DNA of 64,000 nt from Dipteris shenzhenensis. Lineage: Eukaryota; Polypodiophyta; Polypodiopsida; Gleicheniales. Made by a program: the position numbers and the translations under genes. Below, one piece after another: positions 1 to 10,168 of the stretch. The notes beneath the pieces are model-generated. The model worked only from the letters and a program-made list of their open reading frames with translations. It searched no databases and had not been told where the DNA came from. The stretch is from assembly GCA_047967505.1 (NCBI GenBank), contig CM106539.1. One strand, written 5' to 3'. Within the stretch, counting starts at the first letter, position 1, and each line of letters begins with the position of its first letter.

Positions 1-1238
1 GCAATCTCAGCATGTATTTCTCGGCCCTTGTCTTTGGCTCCTACGCTACCACACGCTTTCAAGCTGCAAACAAATGTGACAGCATCCGGAGAGACACCCT
101 CCAGTCGCATCTGTTCAAAACAGTTCAGAGCTTCTTCACCAAGCCCATGTTCAGCATATCCTGCAATTAGTGCAGTCCAGGTGACCACATTTCGAAACGA
201 TAGCTTGTCAAACGCTTCCCTTGCTTCAGCAAGCAATCCACATTTGGCATACATATCAACCAAAGTGCTGCCAACAAAGGGATTTTTTTCCAACTCCATT
301 CTGATAATTTCAACATGTATGTTCTTGCCCTTTTCTATGGCTCGTATGCTTCTGCAGGCTTTCAAGCTGCAGACAAAGGTGACAGCATTAGGAGACACCC
401 CCTCTAGTTGCATACGTTCGAAACAGTTTAATGCTTCACCGTCAAAACCATGTTCGGCGTGTCCTGCAATGAGTACATTCCACGAGATCACATCTCGAAT
501 CGGAAGCCAGTCAAACACTTCCTGTGCTTTTGCAAGCAAACTGCATTTGGCATACATATCAACCAGGCTGCTGCCAAGAAAATGATCTGTTTCCAACCCC
601 CGTCTGGCAATCTCGGTGTGTAGTTCTAGGCCTCTTTCAGCATCTTTCACCCTAGCACAAGCCTTCAGTAGGATCACAAACGTATACCTGCTAGGTTGAA
701 CACCATGCTCTTGCATTTTCTGGTACAGGTTGAAAGCATGGTGTAATTCCCCATATTCAACATAACCAGCAATGAGAGAAGTCCAAGAATACTCATTCGG
801 ATCAACCATCCTATTAAAAACCTGCTGAGCATGGCACATGCTTCCACATTCCACAAACATTGGGACGAGGTAATTCCCGAGAGATTGATAATCTTCCAGC
901 CCACCTTTGCACACATAGGCATGCAAGCGCTTGGCACACACTAGATTTTTGTTTCTTCTGCACTTCTGCAAAATCCGTATAACGTTATCGACCGAAGGCC
1001 GCTGAGGCATCTGTTCCAAAGAAGTAAGTGCATACTCTACGCTCAGCATCTCCCAATCACAGTCGTCTCGCACTTGTTGTGCTTGAGATGAATTCACATG
1101 TACACCAGATCGAAAGGCAGCCTTGCCATTGCTGCCACCCTCCGCTACGCAATCTTTTGCGGAATTCAACCGGGCATGACTACTGGATCCTTGGGCACCG
1201 TGCATTCCCTCGTTTGCGGACTCCATTTCATCAGGCAT
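1..1238 (-). CDS. PLS-class pentatricopeptide repeat (PPR) protein, partial (C-terminus outside window)
   Basis: An open frame runs without a stop from the in-frame TAA at 1332-1334 to the left edge of the window, so only the N-terminal part (about 412 residues) is seen. The start chosen is the first in-frame ATG (1236-1238); an upstream exon cannot be excluded. The first 75 or so residues are low-complexity and unrecognised. Tandem PPR helical hairpins follow, alternating P, L and S types: repeated blocks of the form TSLIAGYVEYGELHHAF, GSSLVDMYAKC, WNVLIAGHAEHG and VTFVCSLKACRS recur about every 100 residues. This P-L-S order is typical of plant organelle RNA-binding proteins, which in this class mostly act in C-to-U editing or other RNA processing in mitochondria or chloroplasts. 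The E and DYW domains that would decide an editing role lie outside the window. No clear transit peptide is visible. The near-identical repeated units resemble those common in fern and lycophyte PPR proteins. The class call is firm; the role is inferred. Confidence 0.9.
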   Translation of the reverse strand, partial: MPDEMESANEGMHGAQGSSSHARLNSAKDCVAEGGSNGKAAFRSGVHVNSSQAQQVRDDCDWEMLSVEYALTSLEQMPQRPSVDNVIRILQKCRRNKNLVCAKRLHAYVCKGGLEDYQSLGNYLVPMFVECGSMCHAQQVFNRMVDPNEYSWTSLIAGYVEYGELHHAFNLYQKMQEHGVQPSRYTFVILLKACARVKDAERGLELHTEIARRGLETDHFLGSSLVDMYAKCSLLAKAQEVFDWLPIRDVISWNVLIAGHAEHGFDGEALNCFERMQLEGVSPNAVTFVCSLKACRSIRAIEKGKNIHVEIIRMELEKNPFVGSTLVDMYAKCGLLAEAREAFDKLSFRNVVTWTALIAGYAEHGLGEEALNCFEQMRLEGVSPDAVTFVCSLKACGSVGAKDKGREIHAEI

Positions 1239-1469
1239 ACCCTTAAACCCACCTCGATTAAACCAGCCGTCTATCCATAGTGATGCTTTGTTGAGTTTGT
1301 GGATGAAATGGGGAGCCCTATGATTTGTCTGTTAAGACTCACACCTCACGTCGTGAGACTGAGTACATTTGCAGATGTACCTGTGCAAATCATTTTGTTT
1401 AGACTTACTTTGTTCCGCCGACGGCCCAAGCACTGAGAGGGATAACTGAAGTACTCGTGCGCGGAGCGC
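1239..1469. other. Upstream region of the PPR gene
   Basis: The PPR frame stays open for another 31 codons above the chosen ATG, up to the stop at 1332-1334, without another Met. No convincing TATA box or splice acceptor was found. Confidence 0.3.
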
Positions 1470-1808
1470 TCAGAGAGCAGGCGATCTGCGAAGCGAAATC
1501 AACGAAGCTAACAGTGAGGCCACCGATTGCCAGAAGTGAGAAGGGTAAGAGAGGCTAAAATGCGAGGTATGCGGTGCATTACCTGAGAGCGTAAGCGAAT
1601 CAACGCTCAACTGTCCTGCTTCCCCGCCCGGTGCCCGCCATGGAGCCTGGGGGGAAGCTAGGGGAAGGGGTGGCTGCATTGCAGCTTCAAGAGACACTTG
1701 TTGCCAGAATGCTTCGAGGGAACTGCCCAGAGCAAGGGAGATATTTTCTAGTGTGGGGAATTGGCCGGTTCCAAGGAGACGATTGTCGGAGTTCGACGGA
1801 GGTGGCAC
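1470..1808 (-). CDS. Hypothetical 112-residue ORF, unrecognised
   Basis: This ATG-to-stop ORF is in a locally GC-rich stretch and gives a compositionally reasonable protein: a start of the form MPPPSNSDNRLLGTGQF, a mixed hydrophobic middle, then a Pro/Ala/Gly-rich segment. No family was recognised. It lies upstream of the PPR gene on the same strand, but in-frame continuity with that gene is broken by stops, so it could be an upstream exon only if spliced. A shorter ORF overlaps it on the plus strand (1631-1825). It may be chance or a repeat-derived frame. Confidence 0.22.
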   Translation of the reverse strand: MPPPSNSDNRLLGTGQFPTLENISLALGSSLEAFWQQVSLEAAMQPPLPLASPQAPWRAPGGEAGQLSVDSLTLSGNAPHTSHFSLSYPSHFWQSVASLLASLISLRRSPAL

Positions 1809-2196
1809 GGTTGTTTGAATTGTGATAGGTCTGTTACTTCAACAAGGTGAATTACATTCAAAAGGCCTGGCCTCTTAACTCTTATGTCAAGTTTGTGATA
1901 CATAAGGTACTGCTCCTTTGTTACCACTCCCTTCCACACAGCTCTATAGTTACTGCCGTCAAGGTCGCTAGTCGGCTCAGATTACTTCTCAGCTGTCCAT
2001 CCACAAGGACCCTAAAACCCGACCCAAACCTCACCCCTTTACAGCTAGGAAGGGCCACTTGTCGCCCTTTCTCGGTCGAAATCCGATCAGATTCTGGCTC
2101 CCGGCCCTTCCCTACTCCTTCCAGGCAGCGCTACAGTTACACTTTTGTAAAAAAGTGTCTCACACACTTTCTTGCCAACTGTCCCCCTACCAAAAT

Positions 2197-2200
<4 letters not shown>
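1809..2200. other. Intergenic, nothing recognised
   Basis: Frames here are open only by chance, with no family similarity. The stretch leads into the CT/CA microsatellite. Confidence 0.4.

Positions 2201-2254
<54 letters not shown>
2201..2254. repeat. Compound microsatellite (CT)n(CA)n
   Basis: About 16 CT units run directly into about 11 CA units. The apparent Ser-Leu and His-Thr repeat peptides in several frames come from this tract and are not real proteins. Confidence 0.97.
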
Positions 2255-2459
2255 AAGTTTGCAAATCATTCGGACTTTTCTATGCACGGGCTTCCATCAC
2301 AAGTGCTACAAATTAATCACCCAATCATCTTGGCCATTGTTTTCCTTCGATACATCCAACATGTGATTCAAAGGGAGAAATCCTCAAGGAGTACGTGGTT
2401 GCTATTATTGGAAGAAATTGTACAGACAGATCAGGTGCTGAGCATTACATGTGCAAGTA

Positions 2460-2690
2460 GCAGAGGTACCCAGTGCTGAGCATGGGGAGGTACCCGCCAC
2501 CACAGATGAGGTACCCCCCACCACTGACAAGCATGGATTTACCGAGGTACCCGCTGCTACTGAGCATGGGTGTGTCGAGGTACCCACCACTGAGCCTCAT
2601 GTCAAGACCGAGGAGGTATCCACCACTGAGGCTGTGCTTGATGAGGTATCCACCACTGAGCCTCCAAAGTCCACCACTCACCGCTAAGCC
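2460..2690 (+). repeat. Irregular minisatellite with core GAGGTAyCCaCCACTGAG
   Basis: Six or seven copies of a core close to GAGGTACCCACCACTGAG are spaced irregularly by 20-45 bases. In one frame (2451-2687) the array reads as repeats of Glu-Val-Pro-X-Thr-Thr-Glu, and a neighbouring frame stays open to 2796. It could be the repeat region of a decayed Pro/Thr-rich protein gene or plain minisatellite DNA. No start or domain supports a gene. Confidence 0.7.
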
Positions 2691-2806
2691 TGAGCCTGTG
2701 TCCCCCATTAAGACCACTCATGAGCAAACTTCTACGAGGTTACAAGGATGGAAATTCAAGTATAACCGCAAGGAGGAGTTGTGGTTCTTGGATTAATTGT
2801 TTGAAA

Positions 2807-3454
2807 CTATTTTGTGTCATGAATGTACAAAGTTTTGTTGTAGTGCTCGAGTTGTTGTAATGAATATTGAAGTCCTCTATGATTGTTGTTCGTATTTAGA
2901 GAAGAACATTGTCCTTCCAAAAGGAAGGCATTGTTCTTGTATTTCTTGATTGTTCCATGAATATCCATGAGTCTTTGGTTGGACTTGCTTGGCATAGATC
3001 CCTGCAAAGGATAACATCAATTCCTTTGAAAGGCTTGAGATGATTCTGTTTGATCTTGAGCAGGCACATGTCAGTGGCAACGAGTGTGCTATGTCCAATT
3101 AGGGAGACTCGTCAAACACTACGAGTTCAAGGTGTTTGTATAGTTGTGATAGCTCTTGCAATTTCTCTACTGATAGACATGTGCAATGGGATGCCATTAG
3201 TGGTAAATGTAGCACTAAATGTATGGTTGTGTCATCAATGTTGAATGCTGCTTTTCCTGTGTATGCGAGTAGCAATATTTTTGGGAGTTCAACATTCGTC
3301 GATTGGTTGTGTGCATAGTGCCACAAAAGATCTTTGTACAATGAGTAGGAGTACAAATGTTATTCCTATTCCAGCATTGCTTGTCAAGAAGAGATGATGT
3401 CGTTTCATTGGTTTGCATCTTTTCTTTAGCTAGATGTCTTCGAGAAGTCAACAC
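2807..3454 (-). pseudogene. Helitron PIF1-type helicase, N-terminal half, decayed
   Basis: Three overlapping minus-strand frames together resemble the first half of the PIF1 helicase of Helitron transposons. Near 3275 the frame has LLLAYTGKAAFNI followed by TTIHLVLHLPL, the usual PIF1 block after the Walker A region. A little further on is LELVVFDES, the DEAD-like Walker B (motif II), and then a frame-shifted block resembling the PIF1 segment after motif II, followed by KDSWIFMEQ. The reading frame changes several times, so the gene is dead. It follows the Rep-derived segments on the same strand, as in an autonomous Helitron, where Rep and helicase form one polyprotein that nicks and unwinds DNA for rolling-circle transposition. 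The second half of the helicase is missing here and appears on the opposite strand at 7.35-8.13 kb. The Walker A loop itself was not clearly seen. Confidence 0.75.
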
Positions 3455-3901
3455 TGTTCATTATTGAGCCTCGTTAAAGTGGAATAGTATTATGTGTTAG
3501 GTATCATGTTGTACTTTGGCGAGGACTTGTCTTGATGTTGAGTTGATTGTACATTGTTTGGCATATCGATTCCAATGTCGTATGTATCGATGTGTTTGAA
3601 TGTGGATGCTGTAGTTGAAGACAATGTTGTCAAGGTATTTGTTGACCTTGTGGGGAACTTTGGAATGAGCTTGATAAATTTGTTTTAATTGGGAGCTATG
3701 GTGTGTTTGTTGTTGTGATAGTACATGCCATGCCATGTATGAATACTTTCATTAAGAGCTAGTTCAGTATTGTGATATGGAAGAAATAGAATGCATTTCT
3801 CTCTATAGTAGTTTTCTGGATCATTTACATGCCTATAGTTATTGAAGCGGATGATCTTTGTTTTTTTCCATTTTTTGGCATTTGATGGGGAAATTGTGTA
3901 T

Positions 3902-6900
3902 TCACTTGTTTATGTTTCTAAACAAATGTCTTTGAGGTTGCTTGTGCGTTTCAAGTACTTTACCATAATGTTGTTGAAGAAGATGTTGGTACTTTTTGGG
4001 TGCAATTGTTGTAGTTGCTCTCGACATTTTAGCAAGTATGTGCATTATTTGGGAGGATTTTGTGTTAAAATATTGAAATTGTCTCGTGGAGGATGATAGT
4101 GGCAAAGAAAGAGCCAAGTACACTGCTTGTTGCAAGCTAATATGTTGAGTGTTCAAGATAGCATTGTTGACTCTATGAATTCGTTTGTTTGGTGGGGCAT
4201 TGGAAGCAATGCTTTGTGTGAGAGCCGTGTTGACAGTTTCTGTAGTATCCTTGTCTATTTTGGTTATGTATGATGTGCAGCATGTAGCCGCTCCATGTGG
4301 ATTTAGGATGATTGAACGTCTATACTTGCTCCCCATAACTTTGAGATTGTTGGATTGAAATTATTTGTGCAGATGTCTTTAGGTTGTCTTCTAAAAAAGA
4401 ATGTAGGTTGTGAAATAGATGATCAAATAGCGAGAATGTATTCTTCTTCAGATATGTGTAATGCTATTAGGAAGGACATGTAGTCTAGTGACAATGTTTT
4501 ATCTTCCAACAAGAAGGTTCTAATGTGTTTCATTTTTTTCTTGAGGATTTCGTGGTCGAAATCATCTTGCAATGGTAGCAAGACTCGTGTAGTTCTCATA
4601 GGTAAACGTGGAAATCCAAATCTGTTTTCGTTCTTTCACTTGAAGCATGTTTTTCGATGTTTGTGTGTTTGTATTTCGTGCTTTTCATGGGGGAATTCAT
4701 TGTTGAGATGTATTTATCAACAAAGGCTTCAATGTCATGGTTGGATGCTATTCGAAACATAGGTGGATTTTGAACCCACAAGAGGTCATGATCATGTTGG
4801 CTTCCCCGATATTGGAATTCTATCACAAAGAAGAAGAAGTGTACTTTCCCTAGTATGGTGTCATCCTTTGTTGGTTCTTTTCCATGGGTTCTGTAGGAAG
4901 AGCATGGTATTCTGAGTATGCAAGGTTTCGAGGCTTTTTGTCACCTACAGATATATTGGTGTAGTCGTTTGTAGTATAAGTGTAGCTTAGGACCTTGGGT
5001 CGTATTCCAATGAGAGACGTAGGCTTAAGTGTGGTAAGCAAACATAGTGCATGCATGTGTGAAAGGAACGTGCATCATCATGATTGGGGTAATGAAGGCT
5101 TTTGCCTTCTTTAGGGGTTGAAGGGATTAGGAGGAGTTTAAGGCTTAGAGGGACGTTCAGGGTTCAGAAGGAGGTTCTAAAATTTAGAAGAAGATTCTAG
5201 GGTTTAGAAGAGGGACTAAGGGTTCAGGGAGAGCATAGGAGTGGGAGAGGAAGAAGGTGTAAGAGCAGGGGAGAGGAGGAGAGGGAGGAGAAGGGAGGAG
5301 GAGGAGGGACGAGAAGGGAGGAGGAGGAAGGAGGTGGAGGAGGAGTTGGAAGGAGAAGAGGGAGAGGAGAGATTGCAAGGTTGAAGGAGAGGGGAGGAGG
5401 AGTTGCAAGGTTAGGACATGCTTTTGGACGTGGAGTGCAAGGATGCATGGACACTTGGACTTGGAATACCAAAGTAGAACTCAACACAATGCCCCAAAGG
5501 GCTTCATTCCATTATGGGGTATTTATACAAGTTGGAGAGCTTCTCTCTCTGCATGTAGGAATTGTAAGACATTCTCTCTCTACATGTAGAACCTACATCT
5601 AGGACATGCATGTATGTACGAGTTTCATGTAGGAATCGCATGTAGAAGTTGCGTGTAGAACATGCATGTAGGAATCGCATGTAGAACATGCATGTTGGAT
5701 TCCTAAGAGAGATTATTCCTAGCCTTATGCAAGTACAAGTGGAGCTTTGTTGCTACTCTACACACACATTCTGTGCTACCTAAGTCCATATTGGCATAGA
5801 GACAACATCCTTCTTTAGCAATGTTTTAAGTGCTTGAAATTTGTGCACGTAATATTGTGTTGTTGTCATTGGATCTGATCGAATCAAATTACGTGCTTCT
5901 AGATTTGAGTTTAAATTGTTTGACTCTTGTGATGGATTTAGTTTTCTTAGAAAATATAGTAGTGATTTCCAAAGTTTCTTTGCTGCAGATAGTGTTATGA
6001 AGAAGCATGGGGTTCCGAATTGTCTTAACATTGCAAATAGGTTTTTCTTGAGATGGTGCTTGTAATCAATGGAAGTTCTTAGATGAGTGAAATCATGAAA
6101 TCCTATGTTTGATTAAAGAAGCTTTTCAATGTTTGCACCCAAGAGATCATCCTTCACGTGCAATGTTTTTCCCTTCATTTGTGCTTTTCGCATGCGGACC
6201 CAAGATGATGAAAGCACTTGGCGCATCAAAATCTACATTGTTTTTAAGAAAAGATTATCTATTGACATTGTGAATCGACGATCAACATTTGTTAGTTCCC
6301 AACAAGCAATGCTTTGATAGGAAGTATGCTCAGCAATGTTATAGTTTCGTTGGTGGCCAAAAAATAGTTTGGGGTATGCTAGTTCCTCACAAAATTTGTC
6401 TTTGAAAATACTCAATGGATAAAACCCTTCAGAGGGTACAACAACAATAGTTTGATCTTCAAAGTTGACAACTTTTTGGCTTGCATATATTCCATGAACT
6501 AAAGTATCAATTGCATAATCCTGTTCTTCTAATTGAATAGGGTCTCTCAAATTCTGTTGCAATGCTTCTCCTTATTGTTGAATGCTTTTTATGTGATTCT
6601 CCCAAAGATGATTTACCTTGACATTGTATTGTTGATATAGAGGAGTGTCCAGCAAATCCATCAAGGCAAGCATAGTCAAGGTTGGTTGCATGATACCACT
6701 CATGTGGCTATGTTTATATCATAGCTTGCGCTTTATTGCTACTGTGACTGTGTCATTTTTTCCAAAGAACCTTGGAAATAGGTGTTAGGCGCTATCAACA
6801 TCTGTAAACACATTTATAACACTTCCATGTAGTCCATATTGACCTTCATATGAAAGCTTGCAAATTTGTGCAAATGGTATTTGAATGGAAACCAATCGAG

Positions 6901-7302
6901 CCTTGAGTCGTTTAGCTTGCTCGTGGATGTTATGATTTCAGCCATTTTAAGGTTTTTCTTATTTAGCAATGGTATCTTTCCCTTTGTTATGTCTATGTAG
7001 CAAAGAGAACATAAGAAATTATTTTGTGAAAGGGTTTTCAATATAATTACTACATTGCTTTGCAAGAATATCACCATATGCTCCTTGAGCTTTTTCAACT
7101 TTGAGAAGAATTTGAGTAACCCACAACAAACACATGGGAATGATACAAACATGATCTTACAAAAGACCTCTTTATGTGCCCTTGATGATGCTTTGCTCAG
7201 TATTTGTGAAGATGCAAGCGACAACACTCTTGAGATGAGCAAGAAAGTGGTTCTTTTTGGTGACATGAAGTAACTCCCACCAGTATGCATGCGTCGAGTC
7301 AC
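3902..7302 (-). pseudogene. Helitron Rep (HUH endonuclease) region, decayed and interrupted
   Basis: Successive minus-strand segments resemble consecutive parts of a Helitron Rep protein. Near 6990 is CSLCYIDITKGKIP (the Cys-containing start). Near 6450 is VVVPSEGFYPLSIFKDKFCEELAYP. At 6031-5830 is RQFGTPCFFITLSAAKKLW with DPMTTTQYYVHK (Helitron-like N domain). At 4826 is EFQYRGSQHDHDLLW, the two-His metal-binding motif, where the usual hydrophobic residue between the histidines is Asp. At 4300-4040 are GAATCCTSYITK and QQAVYLALSLPLSS. Frameshifts and stops separate these blocks, so no functional Rep can be made. A foreign repeat of about 1 kb splits the N domain from the catalytic motif. Rep nicks and rejoins single-stranded DNA during rolling-circle transposition. 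The family call rests on the order and spacing of the motifs. Confidence 0.78.
4840..5812 (-). repeat. Insertion of about 1 kb inside the Helitron Rep pseudogene
   Basis: The Rep reading stops near 5812 and resumes at 4826. The DNA between is unlike Rep. It contains a short-unit repeat around GCATGTAGGAATC / GCATGTAGAACAT (5570-5700) and a purine-rich block dominated by GGAGGA (5220-5410), then ordinary sequence. Its outer part, roughly 5630-5812, matches 14444-14610 in the opposite orientation. It is therefore a dispersed repeat. Terminal repeats and target-site duplications were not identified. Confidence 0.6.
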
Positions 7303-7324
7303 TCCAAAAGACTATTGCCACAAA

Positions 7325-8130
7325 TGCCACATTAGCAACTCACTCTTATGGCAAAGGGGCAGATTCCACTACAAGCAAGCCTTGATTTGGTACCTACAAG
7401 ATCTATAATTAAATATCTTCTTAAACATCATCCACACAACAACACCAACAGAAGATCATATAACGAATATCTTGGTGGCTTGATGATCACAGACGAAGAT
7501 GCACTTAAATTCATCGATATAACACTGCTATTTTATGCACACATAAGGGGGAAGAGCAACGATACAATGGCGATCTATTAAGATCACAATTCGCAAGCTC
7601 TGATATCATTCCAGTCCAAGTCATATCGAATGTCAAGAATATTCCAAAATTACAAGATTGGATCATGGACTCAGATCTTCATGAAGTTCAGGATGTGGCA
7701 ATTGGAAGTAAGATAATGCTAACAGAGAACATCAACTTGGCAATAGGAGCTACCAACAACAGAGTGCCAACAACTATTCATAGCATGGAATGGCATGAAA
7801 TAACATGCATATTAACAAAGTTTCATGCCATCATCTCATTAACAGGTGAGCCTATTGTACTCAGATGCTCCAAGCACACCCAAAAGGTATTGAATGGGAC
7901 GTGATACCACAAGATGACATTCTTGATCATGCTTGCATACGCCATCACTGGATACAAGTCACAAGGCTCAATACTACAAGGCAAGGCATTGATTGTCATA
8001 TGTCAATCATTCGCTCTGGGTTTGATGTACATCATGCTCTCTCAAGTCACAAGTTGACAAAATCTTTGTATCTTACACGACATAAAACCAGCTGACTTCG
8101 TGCCCATGCCTTACATAGAACCACCACAAT
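7325..8130 (+). pseudogene. Helitron PIF1-type helicase, C-terminal half, decayed
   Basis: Plus-strand frames at 7348-7581, 7665-7904 and the interval after 7865 resemble the second half of a PIF1 helicase. GSKIMLTENINLAIGATN matches the block that precedes the last motifs. A shifted frame gives HAYAITGYKSQGS followed by LQGKALIV, the helicase motif V/VI region, and then a block like MYxMLSxVTSxxNL. Stops and frameshifts make it non-functional. Its orientation is opposite to the Rep and N-terminal helicase segments at 2.8-7.3 kb, which end head-to-head against it. One inversion of the 2.8-7.3 kb block would place all parts in the normal Helitron order. It could instead derive from a second copy. 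Confidence 0.75.
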
Positions 8131-8511
8131 AAATTCAAAATATGGTAATACTCATAAAGCCATTGTTGACTATACTTCACATCCCCTCACTACTACTCAA
8201 TAATACAAAATAAAGGCACTTGACATTGTTGTTCTAGTAATTAGATAATTACTAGTGCATTTTACCTAATGAATGTACAATTACATTCTAAAATAAATTT
8301 ATATTCATAAATTTATTCATTCCACAAACTCAATAGGTTATAACTGATTTTGTATTTTGTTGTAGGTACAAAAAATATATCTCCCTTCACACAAATGGCC
8401 AAAATGAAAGAGGTATCTCCACATGCATCAATAATTCCTTAAACCTTGTTCCATAGTATTCCTCATTTAAAAAAATTCGTTTCAAAGCTCTTTCAACAAT
8501 TCAAATGAAAG

Positions 8512-9317
8512 GTGATTGTGAAAATAAACAAAGAAGACCATGCTCCAAAGAAGCAAATAAAATTAAATAGAGTTTTCTTCATTGACAAACAAATGAAAAG
8601 GACCAATGTAGCAGGAGTGCTACCAAGTCAATACATCTATGGATTCAATTCACATGCCCACTACCATCCCCTTATGGATAAGGTAACTGAAATTTTACAA
8701 GGACAGCCACAAGGAAACAACGATCTCGCGGATGGCCTCATAAAACATATTATACAAAAACTATTCGAAGGAGAGGAGAAGATAAATGACTCCTTAAGTT
8801 GTACAACAACACAAGAAACTCTTAACAAGTACACCAATGGCATACCCATCTTTTGCATGACAATCCTATATTTTGCTTTCAATGGTGACCTTGAGGACCT
8901 CAAAGAAGTAGACAAGCAAACGGCCAATAACATATTGCAACAATACAAAGACACATACGATTTGTAGCAAGGTGAATGGCTAGTAAAACGATTGAAAAGG
9001 TAACATACAAAGTGGACCCAAAGTTTGTAGAGGAACACTATGACACCTCTGCATATATCTTCCCAGCACGAAAAAGACATCCACACAAGGTGAAAGTCTA
9101 CCAAAATTCATACCTTCTTTCTTATTTTGCATATTACCATACAATCATGTCGCGATCTCTCATACTTTTTTCCTCTATTTGCACAGTTGAAATAGATGCA
9201 GATACCAATGCCTCATGCAACATGTGCTCTTCGGTAATAAATTTTATTTACTACATCACTTGTCTACAAATGGAAAGAAATACATCGGCCAAACTACAAT
9301 TTTTGAGAAACATCTAA
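8512..9317 (+). pseudogene. Coding-like segments of unknown protein, downstream of helicase fragment
   Basis: Two ORFs follow each other: 8512-8967 (151 residues) and 8976-9317 (113 residues). The first is soluble and charged with no recognised domain. It ends in a TAG whose downstream frame stays open for about 14 codons more. The second has RKRHPHK and then a CNMC pair. In a shifted frame the downstream sequence reads KYIGQTTIFEKHLKCHK, which with the CNMC pair would form a C2H2-like finger. A pyrimidine-rich acceptor-like site (ending at 8365) precedes the segment. An LTR element at 9362 interrupts the frame, which resumes at 11675. It may be host gene sequence captured by the Helitron or an extra Helitron domain. 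No function is assigned. Confidence 0.35.
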
Positions 9318-9361
9318 AATGCCACAAGACTAACCCAGTGACTAAAATGCCTGATGATGTC

Positions 9362-9867
9362 TGTTGACAATGAGAGATTCAAGCTAGCAAAAGTGAGCAG
9401 CTCATAAAATATAAAAGACCACTTATATTTCAATCAACATACTTGATACCTACTCACCCCTATTGGGTTTGTTGCAGCTTTACAAAAAGATTGAGCCACA
9501 AAGGTAGACACAAAGGCTTACAAATTGATCACGAGACATAGTCATGATCACTAAGACATACAGTCGCTCAAAGCTCCTCGTAGGAGTTCACAACAACAAT
9601 TAACTACATCTAATCCTACTCTACTATATGAGGAACTGACTCTCATCGCCTCTGAGATCGCAAGTCGGTGGAGATACTTGCGCACACAGGCAAGAGGTAA
9701 GAAGAACCTATGAGGTCCTTCAGAGGTCACGACCACTTGCCACATAAGTTTGCATGCAAGGCAACCACCATCCAGCCAATCAGGTGAGCCTTTATTAACC
9801 TTAGAACTAAAGAGTCTTCCCCATGAGGATGAGCTTCAATGGATTTGAGCCTGGATCTAAGCCAACA
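9362..9867 (-). repeat. 3' LTR of the gag-only element
   Basis: It starts TGTTGACAATG and ends CTAAGCCAACA on the plus strand. It differs from its partner by scattered substitutions and a few indels, including a duplicated ATAAAATATAAAAC stretch and about 65 extra bases near 11530 in the other LTR. The element is therefore not very recent. Confidence 0.92.
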
Positions 9868-10168
9868 TACCCCCCCTTGGCCAAAATGGGGAGACTAAAA
9901 CAAAAACTTATGCCCATGGAAAGCATCTCGACAATTGAAACTCATGTTCACAAAGAACACGGCCACAACATCCTCACAAAAAGCATCACAACTGGCTTAC
10001 ATCATTGTCCACAAAGGACCTGCAACTACGTGCTCACAAAGAGCCCAAGAACAAATTGAAAATTACTCACAAAGAGTACACAGGTAAAGTGCCCACAAAG
10101 AACCGTAAGTGGCTCATGAAAACTCATCAAGAGCTCAAAAGCCGTCAGTAAACATTGCCCTCTTGAGA

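Noticed and set aside
28-585. 185-codon plus-strand ORF at the left edge
   Set aside because: It is the antisense shadow of the PPR coding frame, which is better supported by repeated PPR motifs.
7055-7273. Plus-strand ORF of 72 codons
   Set aside because: It is opposite to the Helitron Rep N-terminal segment, which has recognisable motifs.
9091-9186. Intron GTGAAAG...TTTGCACAG in the unknown coding sequence
   Set aside because: Splicing here would put the following frame out of phase, while the unspliced frame stays open.
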